Shown in pieces: positions 54,516-62,771 of a stretch of 64,000 nucleotides of DNA. Below the pieces are notes generated by a model. The model was not told where the DNA came from. It worked only from the letters and a program-made list of their open reading frames with translations, and searched no databases. The DNA is from an uncultured Flavobacteriaceae bacterium (GTDB lineage Bacteria; Bacteroidota; Bacteroidia; Flavobacteriales; Flavobacteriaceae). The translations under genes were made by a program, and so were the position numbers. The stretch lies in NCBI GenBank assembly GCA_947494565.1, contig CANLVG010000001.1, positions 186,001-250,000 of the forward strand. The letters are read 5' to 3'. Position 1 is the stretch's first letter. Each line of letters starts with the position of its first letter.

Positions 54516-55298
54516 TTAGCGTAAACTTTCACCTCCATCCACAGTGATGATCGTTCCGGTAATCCATTTTGCTTCATCAGTTGTTAGTAGGTATACTACA
54601 TTGGCCACATCTTCAGGGGTGGTTAGGCGTCCGTTCGGATTGCGTACCAAAGCACTTTTCCGTAATTCCTCATGTCCGGGAATCATAGTGAAGGCATTCG
54701 TCACGGTCGTTCCGGCCTGTATGCAGTTGGCTTTGATTCCATAAGGTGCAAATTCCAAGGCGATATTTCGCGACAATGCCTCAAGCGTCACCTTGGCTGC
54801 GGAAACGGCGGCATAACCAGGCCAGGCCTTGGTATTGCCTTCGCTGGTAAAGGATATGATTCTGGTATCGGGAGCGAATAAATTCATAGTATGCAGCTGT
54901 TTTACCCAATCATATAGGCTCAAGGCCATGGCGTTCAGGGTGATTTGAAAGTCTTGGTGATTCAATGTGGCTTCCGATTCTGATTGCATGGGTTTTAAAC
55001 TTCCCTTGGCAATACTATGTACCAGAACCTTGATTTTGTTTTGATCCATTAACCCTTGAATCTCTTCTAAAAAAAGCGTTCTTTTTTCTGCATTACCGGC
55101 ATCAATATTGAAGCATTTTAGGATAGCCCCTTTCGAGGTGATTTCCTCAAATTCCGCATTTATCACTGGCATATCGGAACGTCGGTCTCGATGGACGACG
55201 ATAATTTGATACCCATGAGAGGCCAGTTTCTTAGCTGTTGCCAAACCCAACCCACTACTTCCTCCAAGAATTAAGGCCCATTCTTTTTTTTCAGTCAT
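54516..55298 (-). CDS. SDR oxidoreductase, enoyl-ACP-reductase-like
   Basis: Short-chain dehydrogenase of 260 residues with the cofactor motif GGSSGLG (12-18). The catalytic pair is Y162 and K169, spaced Y-x6-K as in FabI/FabL enoyl reductases, not the usual Y-x3-K of ketoreductases. The C-terminal ITGTIITVDGG is standard. It should reduce enoyl-ACP, although a ketoreductase role cannot be ruled out; no other ketoreductase is in the operon. It follows the type III PKS gene after 29 bases. Confidence 0.88.
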   Translation of the reverse strand: MTEKKEWALILGGSSGLGLATAKKLASHGYQIIVVHRDRRSDMPVINAEFEEITSKGAILKCFNIDAGNAEKRTLFLEEIQGLMDQNKIKVLVHSIAKGSLKPMQSESEATLNHQDFQITLNAMALSLYDWVKQLHTMNLFAPDTRIISFTSEGNTKAWPGYAAVSAAKVTLEALSRNIALEFAPYGIKANCIQAGTTVTNAFTMIPGHEELRKSALVRNPNGRLTTPEDVANVVYLLTTDEAKWITGTIITVDGGESLR

Positions 55299-55327
55299 TC
55301 CTTAAATTTATTCTTCCCCGTTCGTAG

Positions 55328-56383
55328 TTACCATTCTAATAAAACGCGTTGCGCCGAAAACCCAGGACCAAAGCTTAAAAGCAGGCCCTGCTCCCCTTCT
55401 GGAATACCTTTTTTCATGAAACGCTCTAAAACATATAATACGGTAGCACTGCTCATATTGCCATACGCTCGCAATACCTCACGGGTATCATCTATATTTT
55501 TTCCTAATTTACCGAACAATTCTTCAACTGTCTGAACAATTTTACGCCCGCCAGGATGAAATATAAGATGATCTACTGCTTCAATTGAACTGCCGTTGTC
55601 TCTTAAAAAAGGGTGAATGATCCCGGGGAAATGAAAAGCAATCGTTTCGGGTACCGAGGGGTCTAGTATCATGCGCAGTCCATGATTGGTCAAATCGAAT
55701 CCCATGAGATGGGTAGCATCTTTGAAATGGTACATCTCCTCACCCACTATTCGAGGTCCTTTTGCATTTGCTTCCGACGAAAGTAAGACGCAAGCTGCTC
55801 CGTCACCAAAGATGGCCGCGCTAATCATATTGGCCATAGAATAGTCTTCCAATTGAAATGTGGCCGTTGGACTCTCGACTGCTACTAAAGCTATTCGTTT
55901 ATCGGGGTTCGATTTTAAAAAATTATGGGCGTATATCAACCCTGAAACCCCAGCGGCACACCCCATCTCAGTTACAGGAAGCCGCACCACATCCTTACGC
56001 AAATCCAAGGCATTGATCAAATAGGCATCTAGCGAAGGAATCATTATACCGGTACAGCTAACCGTAATAATATAATCTAGGGAACTCGCCTCCCATTCGC
56101 TTTGTTGTAGCGCTTTCCGCAATACGGCTTCGCCTAATTTTTTGACTTCACGAACATAGATGGCATTCTTATCCTCGAAAGAAGTATGTGTGAAGACCTC
56201 TTCAATACTCATAATACCATATCGTTTGTCTACGGCCGCACCTTCAAAAATCTTGACTACTTTTCGTCTAAAACGGTCATCTTCATTGGCTAACCAAAGG
56301 TCAACAAATGGAATAATCTCTTCCGTGCTGCGACAGTATTCAGGGAGTTCCTGCGCCACGGTAACTATTCGGGTCTCATTCAT
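55328..56383 (-). CDS. Type III polyketide synthase (chalcone/stilbene synthase family)
   Basis: Start taken at ATG 56383 (MNETRIVTV), which overlaps the methyltransferase stop by 8 bases and gives 351 residues; the frame is open to 56449 but the extra residues look non-coding. The triad is C142 in TEMGCAAGVSGL, H276 in FHPGGRKIV and N309 in AYGNMSSATVLY; the final loop reads SFGPGFSAQ. It extends a starter acyl group with malonyl units and cyclises it to an aromatic or pyrone. Neighbouring ACP, ketosynthase, dehydratase and reductase suggest that the starter is made in the same operon. Confidence 0.93.
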   Translation of the reverse strand: MNETRIVTVAQELPEYCRSTEEIIPFVDLWLANEDDRFRRKVVKIFEGAAVDKRYGIMSIEEVFTHTSFEDKNAIYVREVKKLGEAVLRKALQQSEWEASSLDYIITVSCTGIMIPSLDAYLINALDLRKDVVRLPVTEMGCAAGVSGLIYAHNFLKSNPDKRIALVAVESPTATFQLEDYSMANMISAAIFGDGAACVLLSSEANAKGPRIVGEEMYHFKDATHLMGFDLTNHGLRMILDPSVPETIAFHFPGIIHPFLRDNGSSIEAVDHLIFHPGGRKIVQTVEELFGKLGKNIDDTREVLRAYGNMSSATVLYVLERFMKKGIPEGEQGLLLSFGPGFSAQRVLLEW

Positions 56384-57110
56384 ATACTTTTCCAATTCGA
56401 TTTGGCTGCATGACCCATACATAGCGAAACGCCCATTTCCAGGACACATGGTGTCTTACTAAGGGAAGACTTTTCGCATAAGACAGCAGATCAGATTTGA
56501 CGAATCCTTTACTAATGGAAATCAAACCATCAATTTTAGCAACTTTTGTTTTTATAAAAATACTACTAAAGAGTTGAAAGAGATAGTAGGCCAAACGACT
56601 GCGATGCAAATCGTTTATTACAATACCTATTTTTCCTAATTCAACGAACTTATTCAAAAATATGGGGAGTTGTGCCTCTGTAAAATGATGCATACAGAGG
56701 GTGTTGATCAAAATGTCACAATGAAATCGTTCCGTTTCAAGTTTCAGGATATCCTCATGTCGATACTCGATTTGAGGATAGTGTACAGAAGCTTCTTCTG
56801 CCAATTGTAGCGCCTCATGGTTCAAGTCTATACCGATCAAACGCACACGGATCTTTTTTTTATCGCAGAGTTTGGCAATTTCCCGAAGCATCGTCCCATC
56901 GCCACAGCCCATGTCAACAACAGTGTATTCTTTTTTTGGATTTGCTTCCATTAGCTTCGCCACGGCGGCGGTCGTAATTTTATTGCCCCCTAAAACCCGA
57001 TTGACGCGATTAATATCGGCGAATACGACCCGCAGTCGATCTACACCTTCCTGAAAATCATCCATGAGTTCGGGTTCCGTACTGCGTTCGCTAAGATCCT
57101 TTAGTTTCAT
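56376..57110 (-). CDS. Class I SAM methyltransferase of the PKS operon
   Basis: Protein of 244 residues with a Rossmann methyltransferase core: motif I VVDMGCGDGTML (about 64-75), IGIDLNHEALQLA, HEDILKLE and CDILINTLCMHHF. An N-terminal helical lid (1-60) and a C-terminal part with an amphipathic helix (KFVELGKIGIVINDLHRSRLAY in part) follow. It probably methylates the ring or oxygen of the polyketide product. It overlaps both neighbours, by 4 bases with the flavoprotein gene and 8 with the PKS gene. Confidence 0.9.
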   Translation of the reverse strand: MKLKDLSERSTEPELMDDFQEGVDRLRVVFADINRVNRVLGGNKITTAAVAKLMEANPKKEYTVVDMGCGDGTMLREIAKLCDKKKIRVRLIGIDLNHEALQLAEEASVHYPQIEYRHEDILKLETERFHCDILINTLCMHHFTEAQLPIFLNKFVELGKIGIVINDLHRSRLAYYLFQLFSSIFIKTKVAKIDGLISISKGFVKSDLLSYAKSLPLVRHHVSWKWAFRYVWVMQPNRIGKVYE

Positions 57111-58231
57111 ATAGGTTTACCATGTGTAAGCGTTATGATTCGGTTCAATACATTTGGAAAACGAACTGCAAGCCCTACGCCCAAACTAGCCGCTTTTTGA
57201 TTTAGTAATAGTGCTTGTAATTTTCTGCCTGTACGCATTCTTTTCTGAAATGTTCGATTCCATAGTTTGCGATATTCATTCTCTAATCGAGCCCTATTTC
57301 GGTTCTGACTTTTCAAATAGTCGCAGATTAGTTCGGAAGCTATCTTTGCAGAGTGAATCGCCATTGCCATGCCATTACCACAAAGGGGATGAATGAGTCC
57401 TGCCGTATCTCCACACATCAATATATGTCGCTCTACGGGCGATTTCGAGTGGAATGATATCTGGGCTATAGTCAACGGTTGCCCAAAAAGTGGTTGTGCC
57501 TTGTTTAAAAATTCCTTTAAGAAGGGATTCTCGGAAATGATATTTGTATTGAAATCGGCAATGTTCTTTTCTTTTTTAAAACTTTTGTACGATGCCAAAT
57601 AACAGAAGTTGACCACTCCGGTCTCCGTTTTGGACAACCCGCCATACCCGCCTTTAAAATTATGGAGCGCTACCAGATTATCTGGAAATTCATCATAACG
57701 ATAATGTGCCTTTACACCCAACCAAGAAGATTTTTGATGTATAAAAGTCCTGTTCAAGTTCTTATCGAGTGTATTTCGTTTTCCATAGGCTCCAATGACC
57801 AGCTCACTGTTGAATTCCTCGCCAGTTGCGGTACGAACCTTAAAACGGTCCTCATTGTATTCGACCGCCGTGACTTCACCAAGGAAAAAATCGACGCCTG
57901 AATCCATGGCTTTTTTATAAAGTAGGTCGTCAAATGCAAAGCGACTGATACCTATTCCACCCAAGGGAAGTTCGGTATGCACCGATTTGCCTTCTGGAGA
58001 ACTCAGTAACAATGTGTCTATGACTTTTGGTCGCAGACCTTCAAAGGAAACTCCTAAGGATTGCAAATAGGGTATTACTTCGTTGGAAACATATTCACCG
58101 CAGACTTTGTGATGGGGGTAGGTTTTTTTTTCGACCAGCAATACCGAATGGCCTTGTTGGCGTAAATGTAAAGAAGCGGTAAGCCCGGCAAGTCCGCCTC
58201 CAACAATGATGACCTGGTAATTCTTCTTCAC
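57107..58231 (-). CDS. FAD-dependent monooxygenase/reductase of the PKS operon
   Basis: Flavoprotein of 374 residues with a GTG start at 58231; no upstream ATG fits. The N-terminal dinucleotide motif is VIIVGGGLAGLTASLHL with the acidic residue after strand 2 (LLVEKK). The second FAD motif is CGDTAGLIHPLCGNGMAMAI. This GD-x-A-G-x-x-P pattern marks the UbiH/geranylgeranyl-reductase group. It may hydroxylate the aromatic ring, on the way to a quinone, or reduce an isoprenoid or acyl chain. The first gene of the seven-gene operon; the terminator at 58253-58278 separates it from the OmpA pair. Confidence 0.9.
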   Translation of the reverse strand: MKKNYQVIIVGGGLAGLTASLHLRQQGHSVLLVEKKTYPHHKVCGEYVSNEVIPYLQSLGVSFEGLRPKVIDTLLLSSPEGKSVHTELPLGGIGISRFAFDDLLYKKAMDSGVDFFLGEVTAVEYNEDRFKVRTATGEEFNSELVIGAYGKRNTLDKNLNRTFIHQKSSWLGVKAHYRYDEFPDNLVALHNFKGGYGGLSKTETGVVNFCYLASYKSFKKEKNIADFNTNIISENPFLKEFLNKAQPLFGQPLTIAQISFHSKSPVERHILMCGDTAGLIHPLCGNGMAMAIHSAKIASELICDYLKSQNRNRARLENEYRKLWNRTFQKRMRTGRKLQALLLNQKAASLGVGLAVRFPNVLNRIITLTHGKPI

Positions 58232-58252
58232 GAAGGAAAGATAAGAATTAAA

Positions 58253-58278
58253 AAATCCCGACGCTTCCGCCGGGATTT
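58253..58278 (-). terminator. Rho-independent terminator of the OmpA/lipocalin pair
   Basis: AAATCCCG (58253-58260) pairs perfectly with CGGGATTT (58271-58278) around a 10-base loop. On the minus strand it ends in CGGGATTTTTTAA, a good T-run, 25 bases past the OmpA stop. Confidence 0.8.
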
Positions 58279-58303
58279 AAAATTATATTCTTGTTCGTTG
58301 ACG

Positions 58304-58999
58304 CTATTGCCCTGCCTTTCTTTTGGCCTCGTCCTTTAATTCCTCGTTTGCCACAATAGCCAGTTCAACCCGTCTGTTCTTACTTTTTCCTTCCGCTGTC
58401 GAATTATCGGCCTTAGGTTGCAGTTCACCATACCATTTTGTGGTAAAGCGTCCATTACTGATGCCTTGTGCAATGAGATAATTAGTCACAGATTCTGCTC
58501 TTTGTTGAGATAACTTCATGTTGTAATCTTCAGGTCCGGCACTATCGGTATGGCCTTCTACCAAGATATACGACTTGGGGTATTCCTTGAAGATTCCCGC
58601 CAATTTGTTCAATGTTTGGGCTGAAGTGCCTTTCACATTTGATTTACTCGTATCAAAATACACTCCCGCTTCTTCATTGAAGGTCACATTGATCCCTTCA
58701 CCCACACGGGTCACTTCCGCACCGGGAATTTCTTCTTCGATACGTTCGGCCTGTCGGTCCATTCGGTCACCGATAAAGCCTCCTGCAACTCCTCCCACTA
58801 CGGCGCCAATAATCGCACCCAAAGCCGTATTGTTGCCTTTGCCCACATTATTACCCAGAACACCACCGATTACGGCACCGCTGGTAGCGCCCACTACGGC
58901 TCCCTTTTGTTTATGATTGGCATTCTTGACGGTGCTGCAACTAAATAATACAGCAAAGGATAAGACAGTGAGTATACTTTTTTTAAGATTATTCTTCAT
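58304..58999 (-). CDS. OmpA-family lipoprotein with glycine zipper
   Basis: Start at ATG 58999 (MKNNLKKSIL), giving 231 residues and avoiding overlap with the upstream gene. The lipobox ends at Cys in VLFSCSTVK. Residues about 35-85 form a YMGG/glycine-zipper stretch (GAVIGGVLGNNVGKGNNTALG, read in parts) that can pass a membrane. The OmpA C-terminal domain (about 115-225) shows VEGHTDSAGPEDYN, LSQQRAESVTNYL and KSKNRRVEL, the peptidoglycan-binding pattern. It ties the outer membrane to the wall. It follows the lipocalin-like gene after 10 bases. Confidence 0.92.
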   Translation of the reverse strand: MKNNLKKSILTVLSFAVLFSCSTVKNANHKQKGAVVGATSGAVIGGVLGNNVGKGNNTALGAIIGAVVGGVAGGFIGDRMDRQAERIEEEIPGAEVTRVGEGINVTFNEEAGVYFDTSKSNVKGTSAQTLNKLAGIFKEYPKSYILVEGHTDSAGPEDYNMKLSQQRAESVTNYLIAQGISNGRFTTKWYGELQPKADNSTAEGKSKNRRVELAIVANEELKDEAKRKAGQ

Positions 59000-59009
59000 G
59001 GGGGTTGTT

Positions 59010-59492
59010 TTAAGATTTTTTATTGAATTTATAAACGATATTGATGACTTTTCCATCTACAGTGGCATTCGATTTCAACACCATAGTCTCGGCGGTCAGT
59101 GTAGTGATGTTCAATCGATACCCAAGCCCGGTTACATCTTTGTTCTTTTCATCGATTCGCTTGAACTGTAATTGACTGGAATAATTTTCTGGACTGTCAA
59201 CCACCGACCAGCGAATAAATCGATCGCCACCGGTACAAAGTGATGAAGACGCAATTGTGTAGCGCCCTGTGCTATTGTTGTCCCTGAAAAACCAGTCACT
59301 ACCTTCAAAACAAATGTCGTCGGCATCATTAAAAATGACGGATTTGAAGTTTCCCGTCCCATTTTCGTACGAAACATCTTCAAGGGTCCAAGTACCACTT
59401 AGTAAGTTCCGTTTTTCCTGAACGGCCTTTGAAATGGAACAAGAGGAAACGAGCATTAAGAGTGCAATCAGAAGGAAAAAATATTTATTCAT
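59010..59492 (-). CDS. Lipocalin-like lipoprotein
   Basis: Protein of 160 residues with a lipobox L-V-S-S-C (Cys18). The mature part has the lipocalin-family pattern of Flavobacteriaceae (LSGTWTLEDVSYENGTGNF, DWFFRDNNSTGRYTI, LNITTLTAETMVLKS). It is probably a small beta-barrel anchored in a membrane and paired with the OmpA-like protein, as often seen in this family. Ligand unknown. A weak LytTR-like pair (59534-59560) lies about 45 bases upstream. Confidence 0.85.
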   Translation of the reverse strand: MNKYFFLLIALLMLVSSCSISKAVQEKRNLLSGTWTLEDVSYENGTGNFKSVIFNDADDICFEGSDWFFRDNNSTGRYTIASSSLCTGGDRFIRWSVVDSPENYSSQLQFKRIDEKNKDVTGLGYRLNITTLTAETMVLKSNATVDGKVINIVYKFNKKS

Positions 59493-59629
59493 TAAATCAG
59501 AATTTAGGGGTTTCAGCTATATACGACAGAATTGAACGTCTGGTCTTCCGAAAGAACGTTCATTACCAAAAAATATGACAGAGGAAGCATGAAAATCGAC
59601 AAAATACATAAGGTATATCAGGGTAACCT

Positions 59630-61606
59630 TCAATAGGCGACCAGTTGTAGCAATGCCTCTTCAAAACGCTCTTTTGGCAGGTATTGCTCTTCCAGGTTCT
59701 TGGCAAAGGGAATAGGCGTCTCAAGGCTGGCTATCCTTCTTACAGGGCCATCAAGATATTCGAATCGATTTTCCATAACCAAGGCCGAAATATCACTGGC
59801 AATTCCACCAAAAAGGCTATCTTCCTGTAAAATGATGAGTTTACCTGTTTTTTCCACGGAGGCATAAACGGTTTCGATATCTAGGGGTTGCAAGGTACGC
59901 AAGTCAATCAGATCAGCGGAAATATCTGGATGCCTTCCCAGGGTTGCCAAGGCCCAGTGTACACCGGCTCCGTAGGTCACCACGGTAATGGTATCCCCTT
60001 CTTTAAGCAGGCTTGCCTTGCCGAAGGGTAAGGTATAGTAATTCGTTGGCACATCTTGATAAATGCTTCGATACAAGGCCTTATGCTCAAAAAAGAGTAC
60101 GGGATTGGGATCATCGATAGCCGTGGCCAATAGGCCCTTCGCATCGTAGGGAAAGGCCGGATAGACCACTTTCAGGCCCGGAGTCTTTGTAAACCAGGCC
60201 TCATTCGTCTGTGAGTGGAAAGGTCCGGCAGCTACTCCGCCTCCACATGGCATGCGAATCACAACATCAGCCTTCTCGTTCCATCGATAGTGCATCTTTG
60301 CCAAATAATTCACTATCGGATTAAAACCAGTACTCGCAAAGTCGGCGAATTGCATTTCCATCACGGCCTTCATACCATTAATTGACAATCCGGCTGCCGC
60401 TGAAACGATTACAGACTCGCAAATAGGCGTATTTCGAACCCTTTCCTTGCCAAAAGAGTCTACAAAACCTTCTGTAATCTTAAATACGCCACCATAATCG
60501 GCGATATCTTGTCCCATGAGCACCAGATTGTCATGTAGCTCCATGGATTGGCGTAGTCCTTCCGATATCGCATCGACCAATCGAATACTTTTAAGGTCCG
60601 AACCGGGTTCGACCGCTTTGGGGGTATACTGTTGGTATACATCCTCAAGTTCGCATTGCTTGACCACTGGAACGGTTTCTTCTTCAAACGCTATCTTTAG
60701 ATGTTCGTCTATTTCAGTACTTATTTTCGCTTTTCGATCGGCTATGATGTCATCGGTGAGTATACCTTCTTTCAAGAGATAGGATTCATAATTCGCAATA
60801 GGGTCTTTGGCAGCCCATTCCTCCATCAAATCATTCGGTACATATTTGGTGCCGCTTGCCTCCTCATGACCCCGCATACGGAATGTCTTGAACTCTAACA
60901 GTACCGGTGCAGGGTTTTCACGCATTCGCTCGCAAAGGGTATTGACTTTTGAGAAGACCTCAAGTATATTGTTTCCATCTATGACATGGGCTTCTATACC
61001 ATACCCCTTTCCCTTGTCGGCCAGATGTTCACACCGATATTGCTCGCGGGTGGGTGTGGAAAGTCCATATCCATTATTTTCAATACAGAACAAAACAGGC
61101 AAGTCCCATACAGCCGCTACATTCAGTGCTTCGTGAAAATCACCTTCACTAGTACCACCTTCACCCGTAAAAACAGCGGTCACCAACTTTCGTTTCTTAA
61201 GTACATTGGCTAAAGCTATTCCATCAGCTACCCCGAGTTGTGGTCCGAGGTGTGATATCATGCCTATGATGTTGTAGTCTTGTGTTCCGAAATGAAAACT
61301 ACGATCCCTTCCTTTGGTAAACCCCGATGCCTTTCCTTGCCATTGAGCAAATAGGCGATGTAATGGAATGTTCCTGGTGGTGAACACCCCTAAATTTCGA
61401 TGCATGGGCAGTACATACTCCTCATTCCGCATGGTGCTGGCGACACCCACCGAAATGGCCTCTTGACCAATTCCACTGAACCACTTTGATATCTTCCCCT
61501 GCCGAAGCAGTATCAACATCTTCTCTTCGATCATCCGAGGTTTTAGCATTCGCTCATAGAGTTTGAGCTGTACTTCTTGGGGTATTCCTTTCGTATCGTA
61601 TTGCAT
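59630..61606 (-). CDS. 2-oxoacid dehydrogenase E1, fused alpha and beta subunits
   Basis: Thiamine-diphosphate enzyme of 658 residues. The alpha part (about 1-320) holds the cofactor site GEGGTSEGDFHEALN (148-162) ending in IENN, and the phosphorylation-loop-like RDRSFHFG. The beta part (about 335-658) shows SVIVSAAAGLSINGMKAVMEMQFADF and RMPCGGGVAAGPFHSQTNEAWF, with the transketolase C-terminal domain near LIDLRTLQPLD. It is expected to feed acyl groups to a lipoyl E2, most likely from branched-chain 2-oxoacids or pyruvate. Its E2 and E3 are not in the window. A single-gene unit. Confidence 0.93.
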   Translation of the reverse strand: MQYDTKGIPQEVQLKLYERMLKPRMIEEKMLILLRQGKISKWFSGIGQEAISVGVASTMRNEEYVLPMHRNLGVFTTRNIPLHRLFAQWQGKASGFTKGRDRSFHFGTQDYNIIGMISHLGPQLGVADGIALANVLKKRKLVTAVFTGEGGTSEGDFHEALNVAAVWDLPVLFCIENNGYGLSTPTREQYRCEHLADKGKGYGIEAHVIDGNNILEVFSKVNTLCERMRENPAPVLLEFKTFRMRGHEEASGTKYVPNDLMEEWAAKDPIANYESYLLKEGILTDDIIADRKAKISTEIDEHLKIAFEEETVPVVKQCELEDVYQQYTPKAVEPGSDLKSIRLVDAISEGLRQSMELHDNLVLMGQDIADYGGVFKITEGFVDSFGKERVRNTPICESVIVSAAAGLSINGMKAVMEMQFADFASTGFNPIVNYLAKMHYRWNEKADVVIRMPCGGGVAAGPFHSQTNEAWFTKTPGLKVVYPAFPYDAKGLLATAIDDPNPVLFFEHKALYRSIYQDVPTNYYTLPFGKASLLKEGDTITVVTYGAGVHWALATLGRHPDISADLIDLRTLQPLDIETVYASVEKTGKLIILQEDSLFGGIASDISALVMENRFEYLDGPVRRIASLETPIPFAKNLEEQYLPKERFEEALLQLVAY

Positions 61607-61702
61607 GTTATATTTTAAAGGTCATAGTGCAAAAATCGGGATAAATGTAACAAAAAAGACCACAAAAGTGAGTTGATATCAGCTCGCCCATACAATATTT
61701 AT

Positions 61703-61710
61703 TAACTTTG
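61703..61710 (+). promoter_or_regulatory. Predicted -7 box for the dioxygenase gene
   Basis: TAACTTTG matches TAnnTTTG exactly, 23 bases before the ATG at 61734. The only TTG upstream (61673-61675) is further than usual. Confidence 0.45.
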
Positions 61711-61733
61711 GATCCAACTTCAAAAGTAGTACT

Positions 61734-62687
61734 ATGAGCGCAGTACCCAGTGTAGATTTACGGGATTTTACTTCAGAAGAGCCTGCTAGAAAACAAAAGT
61801 TCATTCGAGAAATAGGCAAAGCTTTCGAGGAAATTGGTTTCGTCGCCTTGAGTGGACACTTTTTGTCCCAGGAATTGGTGGATACCCTTTATGGTGAGAT
61901 CAAGAAATTTTTCGAGCTCGACCAGGAGATTAAAGACAGGTATGAAATTCCTGGTATTGGAGGTCAACGAGGATACACTTCATTTGGAAAAGAACATGCC
62001 AAAGGACGCAAAGAAGGTGATTTGAAGGAGTTTTGGCATTTTGGGCAATATGTAGAGGACAATCCGAAATTAGAAGCTGAATACCCTGCCAATGTAACGG
62101 TTAGCGAGCTTTCCGATTTCAATAGTGTTGGTGAGGAAACCTATAAAATGTTGGAGAAAACGGCAAAATACGTGCTTCGGGCCTTGGCGCTGCATTTAGA
62201 TTTAGAAGAATATTATTTTGACCCATATATCAAAAACGGCAACTCTATTTTGAGACCTATTCATTATCCTCCCATCAAGGAAGAGCCTAAAAATGCAGTC
62301 CGTGCGGCCGCACATGGCGATATCAACCTTATCACCCTACTTATGGGAGCCCATGGCAAAGGCCTACAAGTGATGAACCATGAGGGCGAGTGGGTCGACG
62401 CCATCGCAAGACCAGATCAGTTGATGATCAATGTGGGTGATATGTTATCGCGATTGACCAATAACAAGTTGAAATCGACCATACACCAGGTCGTCAATCC
62501 GCCCAAGGAGCTTTGGGGTACTTCCCGTTATTCCATCCCCTTCTTTATGCATCCTATTAGCGAAATGCCCTTAAACTGTTTGGAAGATTGTATTGATGAC
62601 GCCAACCCTAAAGGTTTCGAAGATATTACGGCCGGTGCATTCTTGAATGAACGGTTGATCGAACTGGGATTGGTAAAGCCCAAGTAG
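61734..62687 (+). CDS. Isopenicillin-N-synthase-like 2-oxoglutarate/Fe(II) dioxygenase
   Basis: Protein of 317 residues of the IPNS/DIOX family. The iron ligands are H194-x-D196 in AAHGDINL and H251 in STIHQVVNPP. The R-x-S motif that holds the co-substrate carboxylate is R265-Y-S267. The N-terminal DIOX_N region (about 5-120) has VPSVDLRDF and FEEIGFVALSGH. Such proteins are common in bacteria, and the substrate is not predictable. No signal peptide. It stands alone on the plus strand and is divergent from the E1 gene. Confidence 0.92.
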   Translation: MSAVPSVDLRDFTSEEPARKQKFIREIGKAFEEIGFVALSGHFLSQELVDTLYGEIKKFFELDQEIKDRYEIPGIGGQRGYTSFGKEHAKGRKEGDLKEFWHFGQYVEDNPKLEAEYPANVTVSELSDFNSVGEETYKMLEKTAKYVLRALALHLDLEEYYFDPYIKNGNSILRPIHYPPIKEEPKNAVRAAAHGDINLITLLMGAHGKGLQVMNHEGEWVDAIARPDQLMINVGDMLSRLTNNKLKSTIHQVVNPPKELWGTSRYSIPFFMHPISEMPLNCLEDCIDDANPKGFEDITAGAFLNERLIELGLVKPK

Positions 62688-62732
62688 GGTTTTTCCGATT
62701 TTTTACATCAGAATTAAATGAAACAATTCCCC

Positions 62733-62740
62733 TATTTTTG
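62733..62740 (+). promoter_or_regulatory. Predicted -7 box for the last gene
   Basis: TATTTTTG matches TAnnTTTG, 31 bases before the ATG at 62772. No clear -33 element. Confidence 0.42.
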
Positions 62741-62771
62741 CGTTTGAACCTAGAACCTGACTTATCAATTC

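Noticed and set aside
56384-56449. N-terminal extension of the type III PKS
   Set aside because: It lies wholly inside the methyltransferase gene and is not part of the conserved fold.
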